Assembly: GCA_014238325.1 (NCBI GenBank)
Contig: JABABH010000233.1
Coordinates: 1 to 8,414 of the forward strand
Direction: 5' to 3'
From: Coxiellaceae bacterium
GTDB lineage: Bacteria > Pseudomonadota > Gammaproteobacteria > Coxiellales > Coxiellaceae
Length of the DNA stretch: 8,414 nucleotides
The notes beneath the pieces are model-generated. The model saw only the letters and a program-made list of their open reading frames with translations, did no database searches and had not been told where the DNA came from. The position numbers and the translations under genes are program-made. Shown here piece by piece: positions 1 through 6,163 of this stretch (the first letter of the stretch is position 1; every line of letters begins with the position of its first letter).

Positions 1-322
1 CGGGTTCAATGATATCGCTATAACGTCGAAAAATCTGATGGATCTTGCTAGAAGCTGCTCGATATTTTTCCATTGACACGGGCAATAAGGTTAAAGTTGG
101 ACATAAACGTTGTGCTTGCGCCGATGACATCCCTGAAGAGAGTCCAAAGCCTCTGGCTTCATAATTACAAGTGGTCAAGACCCCACGCTTACGTGCCGAT
201 CCGCCAACAGCAACCGGCTTAGCGCGTAAGTCTGGATTATCTCGAATTTCGACAGCCGCATAAAAACAATCGAGATCAATATGAATGATTTTTCGCTGTT
301 CATTCATCATGTTAGTTGACAT
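1..322 (-). CDS. dinB: DNA polymerase IV (Y-family), N-terminal part, cut by window edge
   Basis: Translating the minus strand from the ATG at 322 gives 107 codons that run off the left edge. Residues 10-30 read RKIIHIDLDCFYAAVEIRDN, the DinB N-terminus, with the metal-binding Asp at residue 16 (E. coli Asp8). Further on are VGGSARKRGV and the YEARGFGLSSGM motif of the Y-family finger/palm. The second catalytic acidic pair (S-x-DE) would lie just beyond the edge. Pol IV is an error-prone polymerase that extends distorted or lesion-containing primer ends during translesion synthesis. The start at 322 is preferred because GGGG lies 7 nt upstream. In-frame ATGs at 310 and 307 would give an N-terminus closer in length to E. 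coli but have no Shine-Dalgarno. The gene lies 24 nt after the phosphatase gene and is probably in the same transcript. No LexA box is seen directly in front of it. Confidence 0.93.
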   Translation of the reverse strand, partial: MSTNMMNEQRKIIHIDLDCFYAAVEIRDNPDLRAKPVAVGGSARKRGVLTTCNYEARGFGLSSGMSSAQAQRLCPTLTLLPVSMEKYRAASSKIHQIFRRYSDIIEP

Positions 323-346
323 TCATCAGCCCCATACACCACATCG

Positions 347-1072
347 TTATGCATCAGACAACACTTCTGCTTGTAAAAAATAAGGCGATTGATCTTGTAG
401 TACCAGACAAGTCAATTTTCCGGTATACACTGCACCCGTGTCCAAAGCAATGCGATTATGCTTGATCTCCGGCTTTTTTACTATGGTATGACCATGTACA
501 ATTATTTTACCAAAATCCTGGGAGTCATTTAAAAAATCATCTCGAATCCAGAGTAAATCTTCAGCAGTTTGTTCTCGCAACGTAATATCAGGGCGAACCC
601 CAGCATGCACAAAAAAATAATCTTGCGTTTGATAACATAACCGCAAAGATCGAAAGAACCTGCGATGCTCCTGGGGTAATCGATGCAAAAATGCCTGTCT
701 AAGCTCAAACCACCCTGAAAAATTTTTTCTATCCCACGCTGTTTCAGATGCTATCCCGTAACTCATTAAAGTCGCATCTCCTCCATTACGGATCCAATGC
801 GGACCCGTCTCCTGCGGATCTTCTAAAAATTTGAGCAGCATATCCTCGTGATTACCTTTCAAGTAGTGTCGAGCAAAGCTAGGGAGGGGAGGATCCAATA
901 ACTGATCGACTACAGCACGAGAATCGGAACCGCGATCGATGTAATCACCCAACGTAATCAGAGTGCATGAGGCATTGGGATGCTGTGTGGCATCTTCCCG
1001 AATGGCAACGAGCAATGCACGTAGCAAATCAACTCGTCCATGAATATCTGCAATGACATAAACGCGTACCAC
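347..1072 (-). CDS. PP1-like metallophosphatase (calcineurin-like, bacterial Ser/Thr phosphatase family)
   Basis: The 241-residue protein carries the full set of PPP-family metal and phosphate motifs: ADIHGR (8-13), GDYIDRG (42-48), GNHED (73-77), VHAG (155-158) and VHGHT (192-196). Near the C-terminus ALDTGAVYTGKLTCL (209-223) is also typical. Expected dinuclear metal ligands are Asp9, His11, Asp43, Asn74, His156 and His193. The length fits the small stand-alone bacterial phosphatases annotated as serine/threonine protein phosphatase or, loosely, as ApaH-like diadenosine tetraphosphatase. The sequence alone does not decide the substrate. No signal peptide or membrane segment is seen, so it should be cytoplasmic. 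The start is a GTG at 1072, because an in-frame TAA lies two codons upstream. There is no strong Shine-Dalgarno, and it begins 12 nt after the rluC stop, so translational coupling to rluC is likely. Confidence 0.88.
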   Translation of the reverse strand: MVRVYVIADIHGRVDLLRALLVAIREDATQHPNASCTLITLGDYIDRGSDSRAVVDQLLDPPLPSFARHYLKGNHEDMLLKFLEDPQETGPHWIRNGGDATLMSYGIASETAWDRKNFSGWFELRQAFLHRLPQEHRRFFRSLRLCYQTQDYFFVHAGVRPDITLREQTAEDLLWIRDDFLNDSQDFGKIIVHGHTIVKKPEIKHNRIALDTGAVYTGKLTCLVLQDQSPYFLQAEVLSDA

Positions 1073-1084
1073 GAATTAATGCAG

Positions 1085-2014
1085 TCACCCTTGTTCTATT
1101 TGCTTCAAACATTGAAGCAACTCACTGTTTAAGATAGCACATACTCCCATAGTCCGATGATGCATCTCGAATTGCAGGCCCGACGCATGCAAAAACAATC
1201 GCTTCATACCCAGCCGAGCCATCGCTGCATTAAATTTCCAATTGCCATATTTTCCATCACCTGCAATAGGGTAGCCCAAATAAGCGGCATGCACACGCGC
1301 CTGATGAGTACGTCCAGTCAATAGTCGAACTTCTACTAAGGTCGCGTTTTGAAAATAACGTAAGGGGCGAAATATACTGACGGCTGGTTTACCCTCAGCA
1401 TCACAGTGCACCCTACAACCCCCTACTGCGGAAGATACTTTTAGCAGTGGCTCGGTCACGCGTTGCTCTCCACCTTGCCAATGCCCATGCACTAAAGCCA
1501 TATACTGCTTTTGTAGTTGATGCTCTCGTAATAAAGCATGCATATGAAGTAATGCTGTACGGCACTTCGCTAGCATGAGGCAGCCGGAGGTCTCGCGATC
1601 TAAACGATGCACTAAGTTCAAACCCGAGATATCGGGTCGCATCGTACGGGCTATATCAATCAAGCCAAGCGCATGCTGATCACTGTGTACCGGTAATCCC
1701 GCTGGCTTATCTATAATTAATAAATCGTTATCTTCCATTAAGATACGATTTTCAAGTTCGGCGATAAGCTGAGGGCTCGGCACCATACGTGGATGGCGAA
1801 CTTGAGTACGCAAGGGCGGTACACGCAAGTAGTCGTCTATTTGCAAGCGATACGAGCATGGCCGTCTTTTTTGATTCACCCGGACCTCTCCGCCACGAAT
1901 AGCTCGGTAAATACGACTAGATGGCACACCTTTTAGGTGCTTTAATAAAAAATTATCTAATCTTTGACCAGCCATATCTTGGGTCACTTGGGTACAGGGT
2001 AGTATAGGTTTCAT
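1085..2014 (-). CDS. rluC: 23S rRNA pseudouridine(955/2504/2580) synthase RluC
   Basis: The 309-residue protein has an N-terminal S4 RNA-binding domain (about 17-66: GQRLDNFLLKHLKGVPSSRIYR, GGEVRVN) and a RluA-type catalytic domain (about 90-300). The catalytic motif HRLDRETSG is at 136-144, with Asp139 as the expected nucleophile. GRTHQARVHAAYLGYPIAGD (234-253) and LFLHASGL are also RluA-family features. The LKGVPxSxIYR stretch and length match E. coli RluC (319 aa) better than RluD. The enzyme isomerises three uridines of 23S rRNA during ribosome assembly. It is divergent from rne, as in E. coli, which supports the assignment. A short purine run (AAGAG) sits just upstream of the ATG. The gene is first in a probable rluC-phosphatase-dinB operon. 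In E. coli and Pseudomonas other genes follow rluC, so the downstream pair is specific to this lineage. Confidence 0.95.
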   Translation of the reverse strand: MKPILPCTQVTQDMAGQRLDNFLLKHLKGVPSSRIYRAIRGGEVRVNQKRRPCSYRLQIDDYLRVPPLRTQVRHPRMVPSPQLIAELENRILMEDNDLLIIDKPAGLPVHSDQHALGLIDIARTMRPDISGLNLVHRLDRETSGCLMLAKCRTALLHMHALLREHQLQKQYMALVHGHWQGGEQRVTEPLLKVSSAVGGCRVHCDAEGKPAVSIFRPLRYFQNATLVEVRLLTGRTHQARVHAAYLGYPIAGDGKYGNWKFNAAMARLGMKRLFLHASGLQFEMHHRTMGVCAILNSELLQCLKQIEQG

Positions 2015-2211
2015 ACGCTCTTACTTCATATAGTGCCAACACACCAACCATCTCAGCGCCTAAGGAGGCGATGGATCTGGAAAAGTTGACAACATCGTTT
2101 CAATACTCCGCTCCTATCAAGCTCGGAGATAGCCCACTCTAGGGGCAGGACAATATTTGGCCTCTAATATATCGGCATATTTAGAATTTTATCCAAGCCT
2201 TATCATAGCAA

Positions 2212-2240
2212 TTGATGAATAATGAGAAGCCTGCTATAGT
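2212..2240 (+). promoter_or_regulatory. Putative sigma70 promoter of rne, extended -10
   Basis: TTGATG (2212-2217, four of six consensus positions) is separated by exactly 17 bp from TATAGT (2235-2240, five of six). TGC immediately before the -10 gives an extended -10 element. Transcription would start around 2246-2248, giving rne a leader of about 570 nt. It is the best plus-strand promoter match in the region. No experimental start site is available here. Confidence 0.6.
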
Positions 2241-2258
2241 CGACGGGTTGATAGCACG

Positions 2259-2283
2259 CACTAGGGTAAACCGCTAGAGAGTG
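2259..2283 (+). promoter_or_regulatory. Stem-loop at the 5' end of the predicted rne leader
   Basis: CTAGGG (2261-2266) can pair with CC-G-CTAG (2271-2277) around a TAAA loop, giving a 6-bp stem with one bulged G. CA at 2259 and TG at 2282 could add two pairs outside an internal loop. It starts about 12 nt after the predicted transcription start. A 5'-terminal stem could slow RNase E entry, which prefers single-stranded 5' monophosphate ends. That role is inference from position only. Confidence 0.3.
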
Positions 2284-2449
2284 AGTATATTATCACAGTC
2301 AGTCTTAACATTAAACGTGAAGAATATAAGCAACCATGCCACTTCCTTCTTACTCAAATATTATAATTTTAAACTTCAATGCAAAAATATTCAGCACGCC
2401 GGCATAATGGATCACGAATGATGGTGATGATTTTTACGGAGCTCAAATC

Positions 2450-2635
2450 ATGACAACTGCGAAGACCCTAGTCAAAAGCACAAACCTACGCACTCTACCC
2501 CTCAATCCTAAAAGAAACGATCATCTAGGTCATGCGGTACCGTTTATAGGATCAAGTTGTGCACAACGAACATCAACACATTTTTCCTTGAATACTAATT
2601 CATTAAGAATAGGAACACTATACAGTATTTTGTAA
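2450..2635 (+). CDS. Doubtful 61-codon ORF inside the rne leader
   Basis: An ATG at 2450 is preceded by GGAG with 8 nt spacing and opens 61 codons ending in TAA. The product begins MTTAKTLVKSTNLRTL, is basic and Ser/Thr-rich, and has no motif, signal peptide or membrane helix that I recognise. It lies downstream of the predicted rne promoter and stops about 180 nt before the rne start, so it could in principle be a leader peptide. Against this, an ORF of this length is common by chance and the sequence does not resemble a known family. I consider it probably non-coding. Confidence 0.15.
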   Translation: MTTAKTLVKSTNLRTLPLNPKRNDHLGHAVPFIGSSCAQRTSTHFSLNTNSLRIGTLYSIL

Positions 2636-2694
2636 ATTAAGCGCTCAACCCAAGTAACATATGCGGAAACAAGTTAACGAAAACAACAGTCTTA

Positions 2695-2800
2695 CCCGTG
2701 CAGACCGAATAGGCATGACGACAAGGTTCAGTCGATGACGGGAATACTGATGGCCAGCTTCTAGAGCTGACAAGAAACTATTGCTGCTTGAGCGCCTCAA
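2695..2800 (+). promoter_or_regulatory. Hairpin cluster immediately upstream of rne
   Basis: Four inverted repeats lie in the last 110 nt of the leader: CCCGT/ACGGG (2695-2699 with 2738-2742), enclosing CGAC/GTCG (2719-2722 with 2731-2734); CAGCT/AGCTG (2755-2759 with 2765-2769); and TTGAG/CTCAA (2788-2792 with 2796-2800). The last one ends one base before an ATG at 2802 and 16 nt before the preferred ATG at 2817. In E. coli, stem-loops in the rne leader are bound by RNase E so that it cleaves its own mRNA. A similar role here is inferred from position. No sequence similarity to the enteric elements is claimed. Confidence 0.35.
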
Positions 2801-2816
2801 CATGGGTTATATATCG

Positions 2817-4835
2817 ATGGCGTCCACACCAGAAAGGCTACTAATCAATGCAACACAACCCGATTTGCTACGCTTGGCAATTACGGAAACTAAAACGAAT
2901 TTGCTCCAGGATTATTATGATCAAAGACTAGGGCAGGAGCAGAAAAAAGCTAATATATACAAAGCTGTTATAAAAAGCATCTCCAATCCTTTGGGTGCTG
3001 TATTTGTCGATTATGACGGTGGTTCATTACACGGGTTTCTATCGATTAAAGATATTTCTCCAGAATACTTCTTAGCAACCCCCTCAGATCCAGTGCACCC
3101 TGACTTGAATCAAATACTCAAAGTCAACCAAGCACTCGTCGTCCAAGTGGACAAGGAGGCTCGCGGGAAGAAAGGTGCAGCACTGACCACTTTTATCAGC
3201 TTAGCGGGCGCCTTTTTGGTCCTGATGCCCAATAACCCAAAAGCTGGCGGCATTTCTCGCCGCATCGAAGGTGAAGATCGTGAACAATTGCGTGGCATCC
3301 TCAACGAGCTCAATATTTCAGATACTATGGGGCTCATTGTCCGCACCGCTGGCGTCGGTCGTACCAAGGAAGAGTTAGATTGGGATTTGAATATTTTATT
3401 GAACCAGTGGGAAGCCATTAAACAAGCTGCTGTCCTCAAGCCTGGACCCTACCTGATTCATCAAGAAAGTAATTTAATCAGGCGTGCTATGCGTGATTAT
3501 ATACGCCCTAATACCGTAGAGATCGTCATCGATAATGAAGAAGCCTTTCAAGAAGCTAAGCATTATATGGATGAGGCGAAGCTCGCCTGTACCGATCTAT
3601 TGCGTCTTTATAAAGATCCTACACCTTTGTTTACAAAATACGAAACTGAAAAACAAATCGAAGAAACTTATCAGGCCGAAGTGCGCCTACCATCCGGCGG
3701 TTCTTTAGTAATTAATCATACCGAAGCGTTAGTAGCCATTGATGTGAATTCTTCCCGTGCAACACGAGGCGCTAACATTGAGGAAACAGCTTTTCAAACC
3801 AATAGAGAGGCCGCAGAAGAAGTCGCTCGGCAACTACGCATTCGAGATATTGGCGGCTTAATTATCATTGATTTTATTGATATGCTCTCGACTCGCAATC
3901 AACGTGAAGTTGAAGCCGTCTTACGGAGCTCTGTAAGACCGGATCGTGCGCAAATTCAAACTTTGCGCATCTCACGCCTCGGCTTGCTGGAAATGTCTCG
4001 TCAAAGGCTACGCACCTCTATTACACGCTCTAGCCAAACCATTTGTCCATGTTGCAAAGGCCAGGGCATCGTTCGTAGTGTAGAGTCCCTCTCTGTATCC
4101 ATCTTGTATGCTCTACAAGATCAAGCATCCGTTGCTAAAAACGTACATTTTCAGTTGCACGTACCGAATGAGGTTGCAGCCTTCCTATTAAATGAAAAAC
4201 GCCATACTTTACAAACACTCGAGACCACTCTCCCCATAAGAATTACAGTTATAGCAAATGAATATTTAGACTTGCCTCAGTATATTATTAAACAAGTCAA
4301 GTCTTCAGCTGCTAATTTGGACCATTCACAAGGTACACCTAGCTATCAATTGTCGAAAAATATAAAAACGGATGTGTTGCAAAAATCCAACGTCCCACCG
4401 ACCAAGGAACCAGCCATTCAACAATTTCTCAGTCCCGCCGTACAAACCACACAAGAGAAATCAGCTAATACGGGTCTATTTAGGCGCCTGATGAAAAAAA
4501 TGTTTGGCAGCGAAGCGACCGACTCCTCTCTCCATCCTAAACAAGAGACGAAAGTCGAAACGGAACCAACAGAAACACAAGTACAAGTACCTGAGGCTTC
4601 TAAATCTCAGCGATCAAGAAGGTCGCGCTCGTCACAATCACGAGAACCTCGCAGTACTGCTTCCTCGCCGAGATCTCGTCCAGCTTCATCGTCACCTCGT
4701 CGAAGACCATCTCGTCCTCGTCGTTACAGCAGCAATACGCGCACCCAGCAGCAGCCAGGCCAACCACAAAAGCCTGCGAGTCCACTTGATACCAAGCCGG
4801 TCAGCGATACCAAAGAGGATGATTCCAATCCATAA
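2817..4835 (+). CDS. rne: Ribonuclease E with short Arg/Ser-rich C-terminal tail
   Basis: From the ATG at 2817 the protein has 672 residues. The catalytic half is complete: an S1 domain (about 40-125, starting GQEQKKANIYK), the 5'-monophosphate sensor GLIVRTAGVG (Arg176, Thr177), the DNase I-like active site VAIDVNSSRATRG with Asp309, and IIIDFIDM with Asp352 (E. coli Asp303 and Asp346). A zinc link CPCCKGQG (Cys410, Cys413) holds the tetramer. It is the main endonuclease for mRNA decay and for rRNA/tRNA processing. GLFRRLMKKMFGSE (553-566) matches the position and amphipathic character of the membrane-targeting segment A. The tail from about 595 to 642 is dense in Arg, Ser and Pro and may bind RNA. 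The non-catalytic half is far shorter than in E. coli (1061 aa), and I do not recognise the RhlB, enolase or PNPase binding sites. The start is uncertain: ATG 2802 or TTG 2781 would add 5 or 12 residues, and none has a clear Shine-Dalgarno. The 2817 ATG places ERLLINATQ nearest the family N-terminus. Confidence 0.95.
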   Translation: MASTPERLLINATQPDLLRLAITETKTNLLQDYYDQRLGQEQKKANIYKAVIKSISNPLGAVFVDYDGGSLHGFLSIKDISPEYFLATPSDPVHPDLNQILKVNQALVVQVDKEARGKKGAALTTFISLAGAFLVLMPNNPKAGGISRRIEGEDREQLRGILNELNISDTMGLIVRTAGVGRTKEELDWDLNILLNQWEAIKQAAVLKPGPYLIHQESNLIRRAMRDYIRPNTVEIVIDNEEAFQEAKHYMDEAKLACTDLLRLYKDPTPLFTKYETEKQIEETYQAEVRLPSGGSLVINHTEALVAIDVNSSRATRGANIEETAFQTNREAAEEVARQLRIRDIGGLIIIDFIDMLSTRNQREVEAVLRSSVRPDRAQIQTLRISRLGLLEMSRQRLRTSITRSSQTICPCCKGQGIVRSVESLSVSILYALQDQASVAKNVHFQLHVPNEVAAFLLNEKRHTLQTLETTLPIRITVIANEYLDLPQYIIKQVKSSAANLDHSQGTPSYQLSKNIKTDVLQKSNVPPTKEPAIQQFLSPAVQTTQEKSANTGLFRRLMKKMFGSEATDSSLHPKQETKVETEPTETQVQVPEASKSQRSRRSRSSQSREPRSTASSPRSRPASSSPRRRPSRPRRYSSNTRTQQQPGQPQKPASPLDTKPVSDTKEDDSNP

Positions 4836-4890
4836 ACCACGAACAGATCGTACAGAACGTGATCCATCGGATATCCTGGTCGAATGATTT

Positions 4891-5133
4891 TCATCGAGCT
4901 TTTAATCGGTTATATCTTTCTAATAAAGTTTTTGGTGATTCCTTGATATCGACAGGAATACAATCAACTGGACAAACTTGTTGGCACTGTGGCTCACCAA
5001 AATGCCCCACACACTCCGTGCAACGATCCGGGTTAATCTCATAAATTTCCTCACCCATCGTAATGGCCTCATTCGGGCACTCTGGCTCGCATACATCACA
5101 ATTGATACATTCTTCAGTAATTTTTAAAGCCAT
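4891..5133 (-). CDS. yfhL: 2[4Fe-4S] ferredoxin, YfhL/Allochromatium type
   Basis: The 80-residue protein has CINCDVCEPECPNEA (Cys9, 12, 15, 19) and CTECVGHFGEPQC-x3-CPVDC (Cys38, 41, 50, 54, 58). The eight-residue spacer between Cys41 and Cys50 and the C-terminal extension are typical of Allochromatium vinosum-type ferredoxins, whose two clusters have very low and unequal potentials. It should be a soluble cytoplasmic electron carrier. The physiological partner cannot be read from the sequence. The start at 5133 gives the canonical MALKIT N-terminus, with GAGAGG about 11 nt upstream. Reading could open upstream, but the extra residues do not fit the family. It is last in the pcnB-folK-coaD run, 50 nt after coaD. 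It converges on rne with a 55-bp gap in which I see no intrinsic terminator. coaD-ferredoxin adjacency is also found in Pseudomonas. Confidence 0.93.
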   Translation of the reverse strand: MALKITEECINCDVCEPECPNEAITMGEEIYEINPDRCTECVGHFGEPQCQQVCPVDCIPVDIKESPKTLLERYNRLKAR

Positions 5134-5183
5134 GGATAGGCTACCCTCTCTATAAAACGCTATAAGGCCCATCAGAAGACTGC

Positions 5184-5660
5184 TTATTTTTTTCTCTTTA
5201 GATAATCCGTTACCGCTGCTGGGACAAAAGGTGCAATATCTTGTTGTAATTCAATAATTTCACGCACCAGTGAACTCGAAATATAGGCGTATTGATGCCT
5301 CGCTAAAAGAAATAGTGTCTCAACCTCTGGTGATAATTGCTGATTCATATAGGCTAGCTGAGACTCATCGTCTAGATCTGAGCGTATACGCCACCCACGG
5401 AGAATAATGCGAGCACCATGATCTCGGGCAAAGTTAACCAACAAACCGTCCAATGGCAACACCTCTACCTGAGGCAAGGACTGCACTGTCGCCCTAGCTA
5501 AATTCACACGTTCTTCTATTGTAAAAAAACAATTTTTACGGCGGGTCAGAGCAACAGCTACGATGACTTTATCAAACAAACTAGAAGCCCGCTCAATCAT
5601 ATCGTAATGCCCCAATGTAATCGGATCAAAGGTACCTGGATACACCACCACTGAATTCAT
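5184..5660 (-). CDS. coaD: Phosphopantetheine adenylyltransferase
   Basis: The 158-residue protein (E. coli 159) starts with the nucleotidyltransferase signature YPGTFDPITLGH (7-18), with Thr10 and His18 as the conserved ATP-binding/catalytic pair. It keeps Lys42 and the FTIEERV stretch, ILRGWR (86-91), and YISSSLVREI (126-135). It transfers AMP from ATP to 4'-phosphopantetheine to make dephospho-CoA, the penultimate step of coenzyme A synthesis, as a cytoplasmic hexamer. The segment RGWRIRSDLDDE departs from the usual RGLRxxxDFEYE but keeps Arg88 and Glu99. The start ATG overlaps the folK stop (ATGA), and a purine-rich AAGAGGA abuts the ATG, so translation is probably coupled to folK. The tail is Lys/Arg rich. 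Confidence 0.95.
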   Translation of the reverse strand: MNSVVVYPGTFDPITLGHYDMIERASSLFDKVIVAVALTRRKNCFFTIEERVNLARATVQSLPQVEVLPLDGLLVNFARDHGARIILRGWRIRSDLDDESQLAYMNQQLSPEVETLFLLARHQYAYISSSLVREIIELQQDIAPFVPAAVTDYLKRKK

Positions 5661-6163
5661 TCCTCTTCACTCCAAGGCTTCACATGATGCATGCCCTTCA
5701 TTCGAGCCAATGATAGAATAGACTCACCGCTAGGCAATACTAAATCGGGCGCAATCTCAGCCAAGGGGTGCAAAACAAAAGCACGTTCCTTTAAATACGG
5801 ATGCGGCACCACTAAATCATCCTGTTGTATTCTATCATCACCGTACAGCAAGAGATCTAAATCCATCAACCGTGGCCCCCAATGCGTAGTATGGGTACGA
5901 ACTCGTCCCTGTTTTTGCTCAACGGCTTGCAAATTATACAATAAGGAAATAGCTGATAGTGTCGTTTTTATGACGATCACCCCATTAATAAAGTCTGGTT
6001 GCTCCAACTGCCCCCATGGTCGTGTGCGATACCAACTGGATTGTTTGAGCAAACTGACATGAGGCAACTGAGCTATAGCCGCCACACTCTCGATCGCTTG
6101 TGATAGTCGGTCGCCTAAATTAGCTCCTATTCCGATATAGGCCAAAATAGCCTCATTCAGCAC
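5657..6163 (-). CDS. folK: HPPK, 2-amino-4-hydroxy-6-hydroxymethyldihydropteridine pyrophosphokinase
   Basis: The 168-residue protein shows GIGANLGD (11-18), QGRVRTHTTHWGPRLMDLDL (85-104) with Trp95, Arg98 and the Mg-binding Asp101 and Asp103, then PHPYLKERAFVLHPLAEIAP (120-139). These are the core HPPK motifs. The enzyme pyrophosphorylates 6-hydroxymethyl-7,8-dihydropterin using ATP, the step before dihydropteroate synthase in folate synthesis. The start is a GTG at 6163, inside the last codons of pcnB (11-nt overlap). It is the only ATG/GTG/TTG in this frame between the upstream in-frame stop near 6258 and the first conserved residues. GAAGG and AGG upstream may serve as ribosome binding site. 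The pcnB-folK pair is common in gammaproteobacteria, where panB/panC often follow. Here coaD follows instead, overlapping by 4 nt. Confidence 0.95.
   Translation of the reverse strand: MLNEAILAYIGIGANLGDRLSQAIESVAAIAQLPHVSLLKQSSWYRTRPWGQLEQPDFINGVIVIKTTLSAISLLYNLQAVEQKQGRVRTHTTHWGPRLMDLDLLLYGDDRIQQDDLVVPHPYLKERAFVLHPLAEIAPDLVLPSGESILSLARMKGMHHVKPWSEEE

Larger units (their letters stand above)
2015..2816. other. Long divergent intergenic region between rluC and rne
   Basis: About 800 bp hold no convincing protein gene. From left to right I see a 5-bp inverted repeat CGCCT/AGGCG at about 2057-2070 containing AAGGAGG only 2 nt from an ATG (2071) that opens just 21 codons. An AT-rich stretch at 2150-2220 could carry the rluC promoter, but no good minus-strand -35/-10 pair stands out. 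A good plus-strand promoter is at 2212-2240 and a leader hairpin at about 2261-2277. A weak hairpin followed by TTTTT is at 2411-2435. A doubtful 61-codon ORF runs 2450-2635. Several hairpins lie just before rne (2695-2800). Most of the region downstream of 2247 is best read as the 5' leader of rne. Confidence 0.7.

Noticed and set aside
2086..2120. TTGACA at 2086-2091 as a promoter -35
   Set aside because: No -10-like hexamer occurs at 16-18 bp; the nearest, TATCAA, is 23 bp away.
2071..2136. AAGGAGG followed by ATG and a 21-codon ORF in the rluC-rne region
   Set aside because: The Shine-Dalgarno is only 2 nt from the ATG, the ORF is very short, and it lies upstream of the predicted rne promoter.
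2166..2196. Minus-strand TTGGAT/TATATT pair as rluC promoter
   Set aside because: The spacer is 19 bp and the -35 matches only three positions in an AT-rich stretch, so it is not distinguishable from chance.
2411..2435. ATCAC/GTGAT hairpin followed by five T residues as terminator or attenuator
   Set aside because: The stem has only 5 mostly weak pairs, an 8-nt loop, and two bases before a short T run, which is too weak for an intrinsic terminator.
3110..3439. Minus-strand ORF of 109 codons inside rne
   Set aside because: It is antisense to the highly conserved catalytic domain and its product has no recognisable motif.
4836..4890. GATC/GATC and GGATATCC palindromes between the convergent rne and ferredoxin genes as a bidirectional terminator
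   Set aside because: The pairing is short, GC-poor, and not followed by a T run on either strand.
5691..6062. Plus-strand ORF of 123 codons opposite folK
   Set aside because: It is a shadow of the folK frame with no ribosome binding site or family features.
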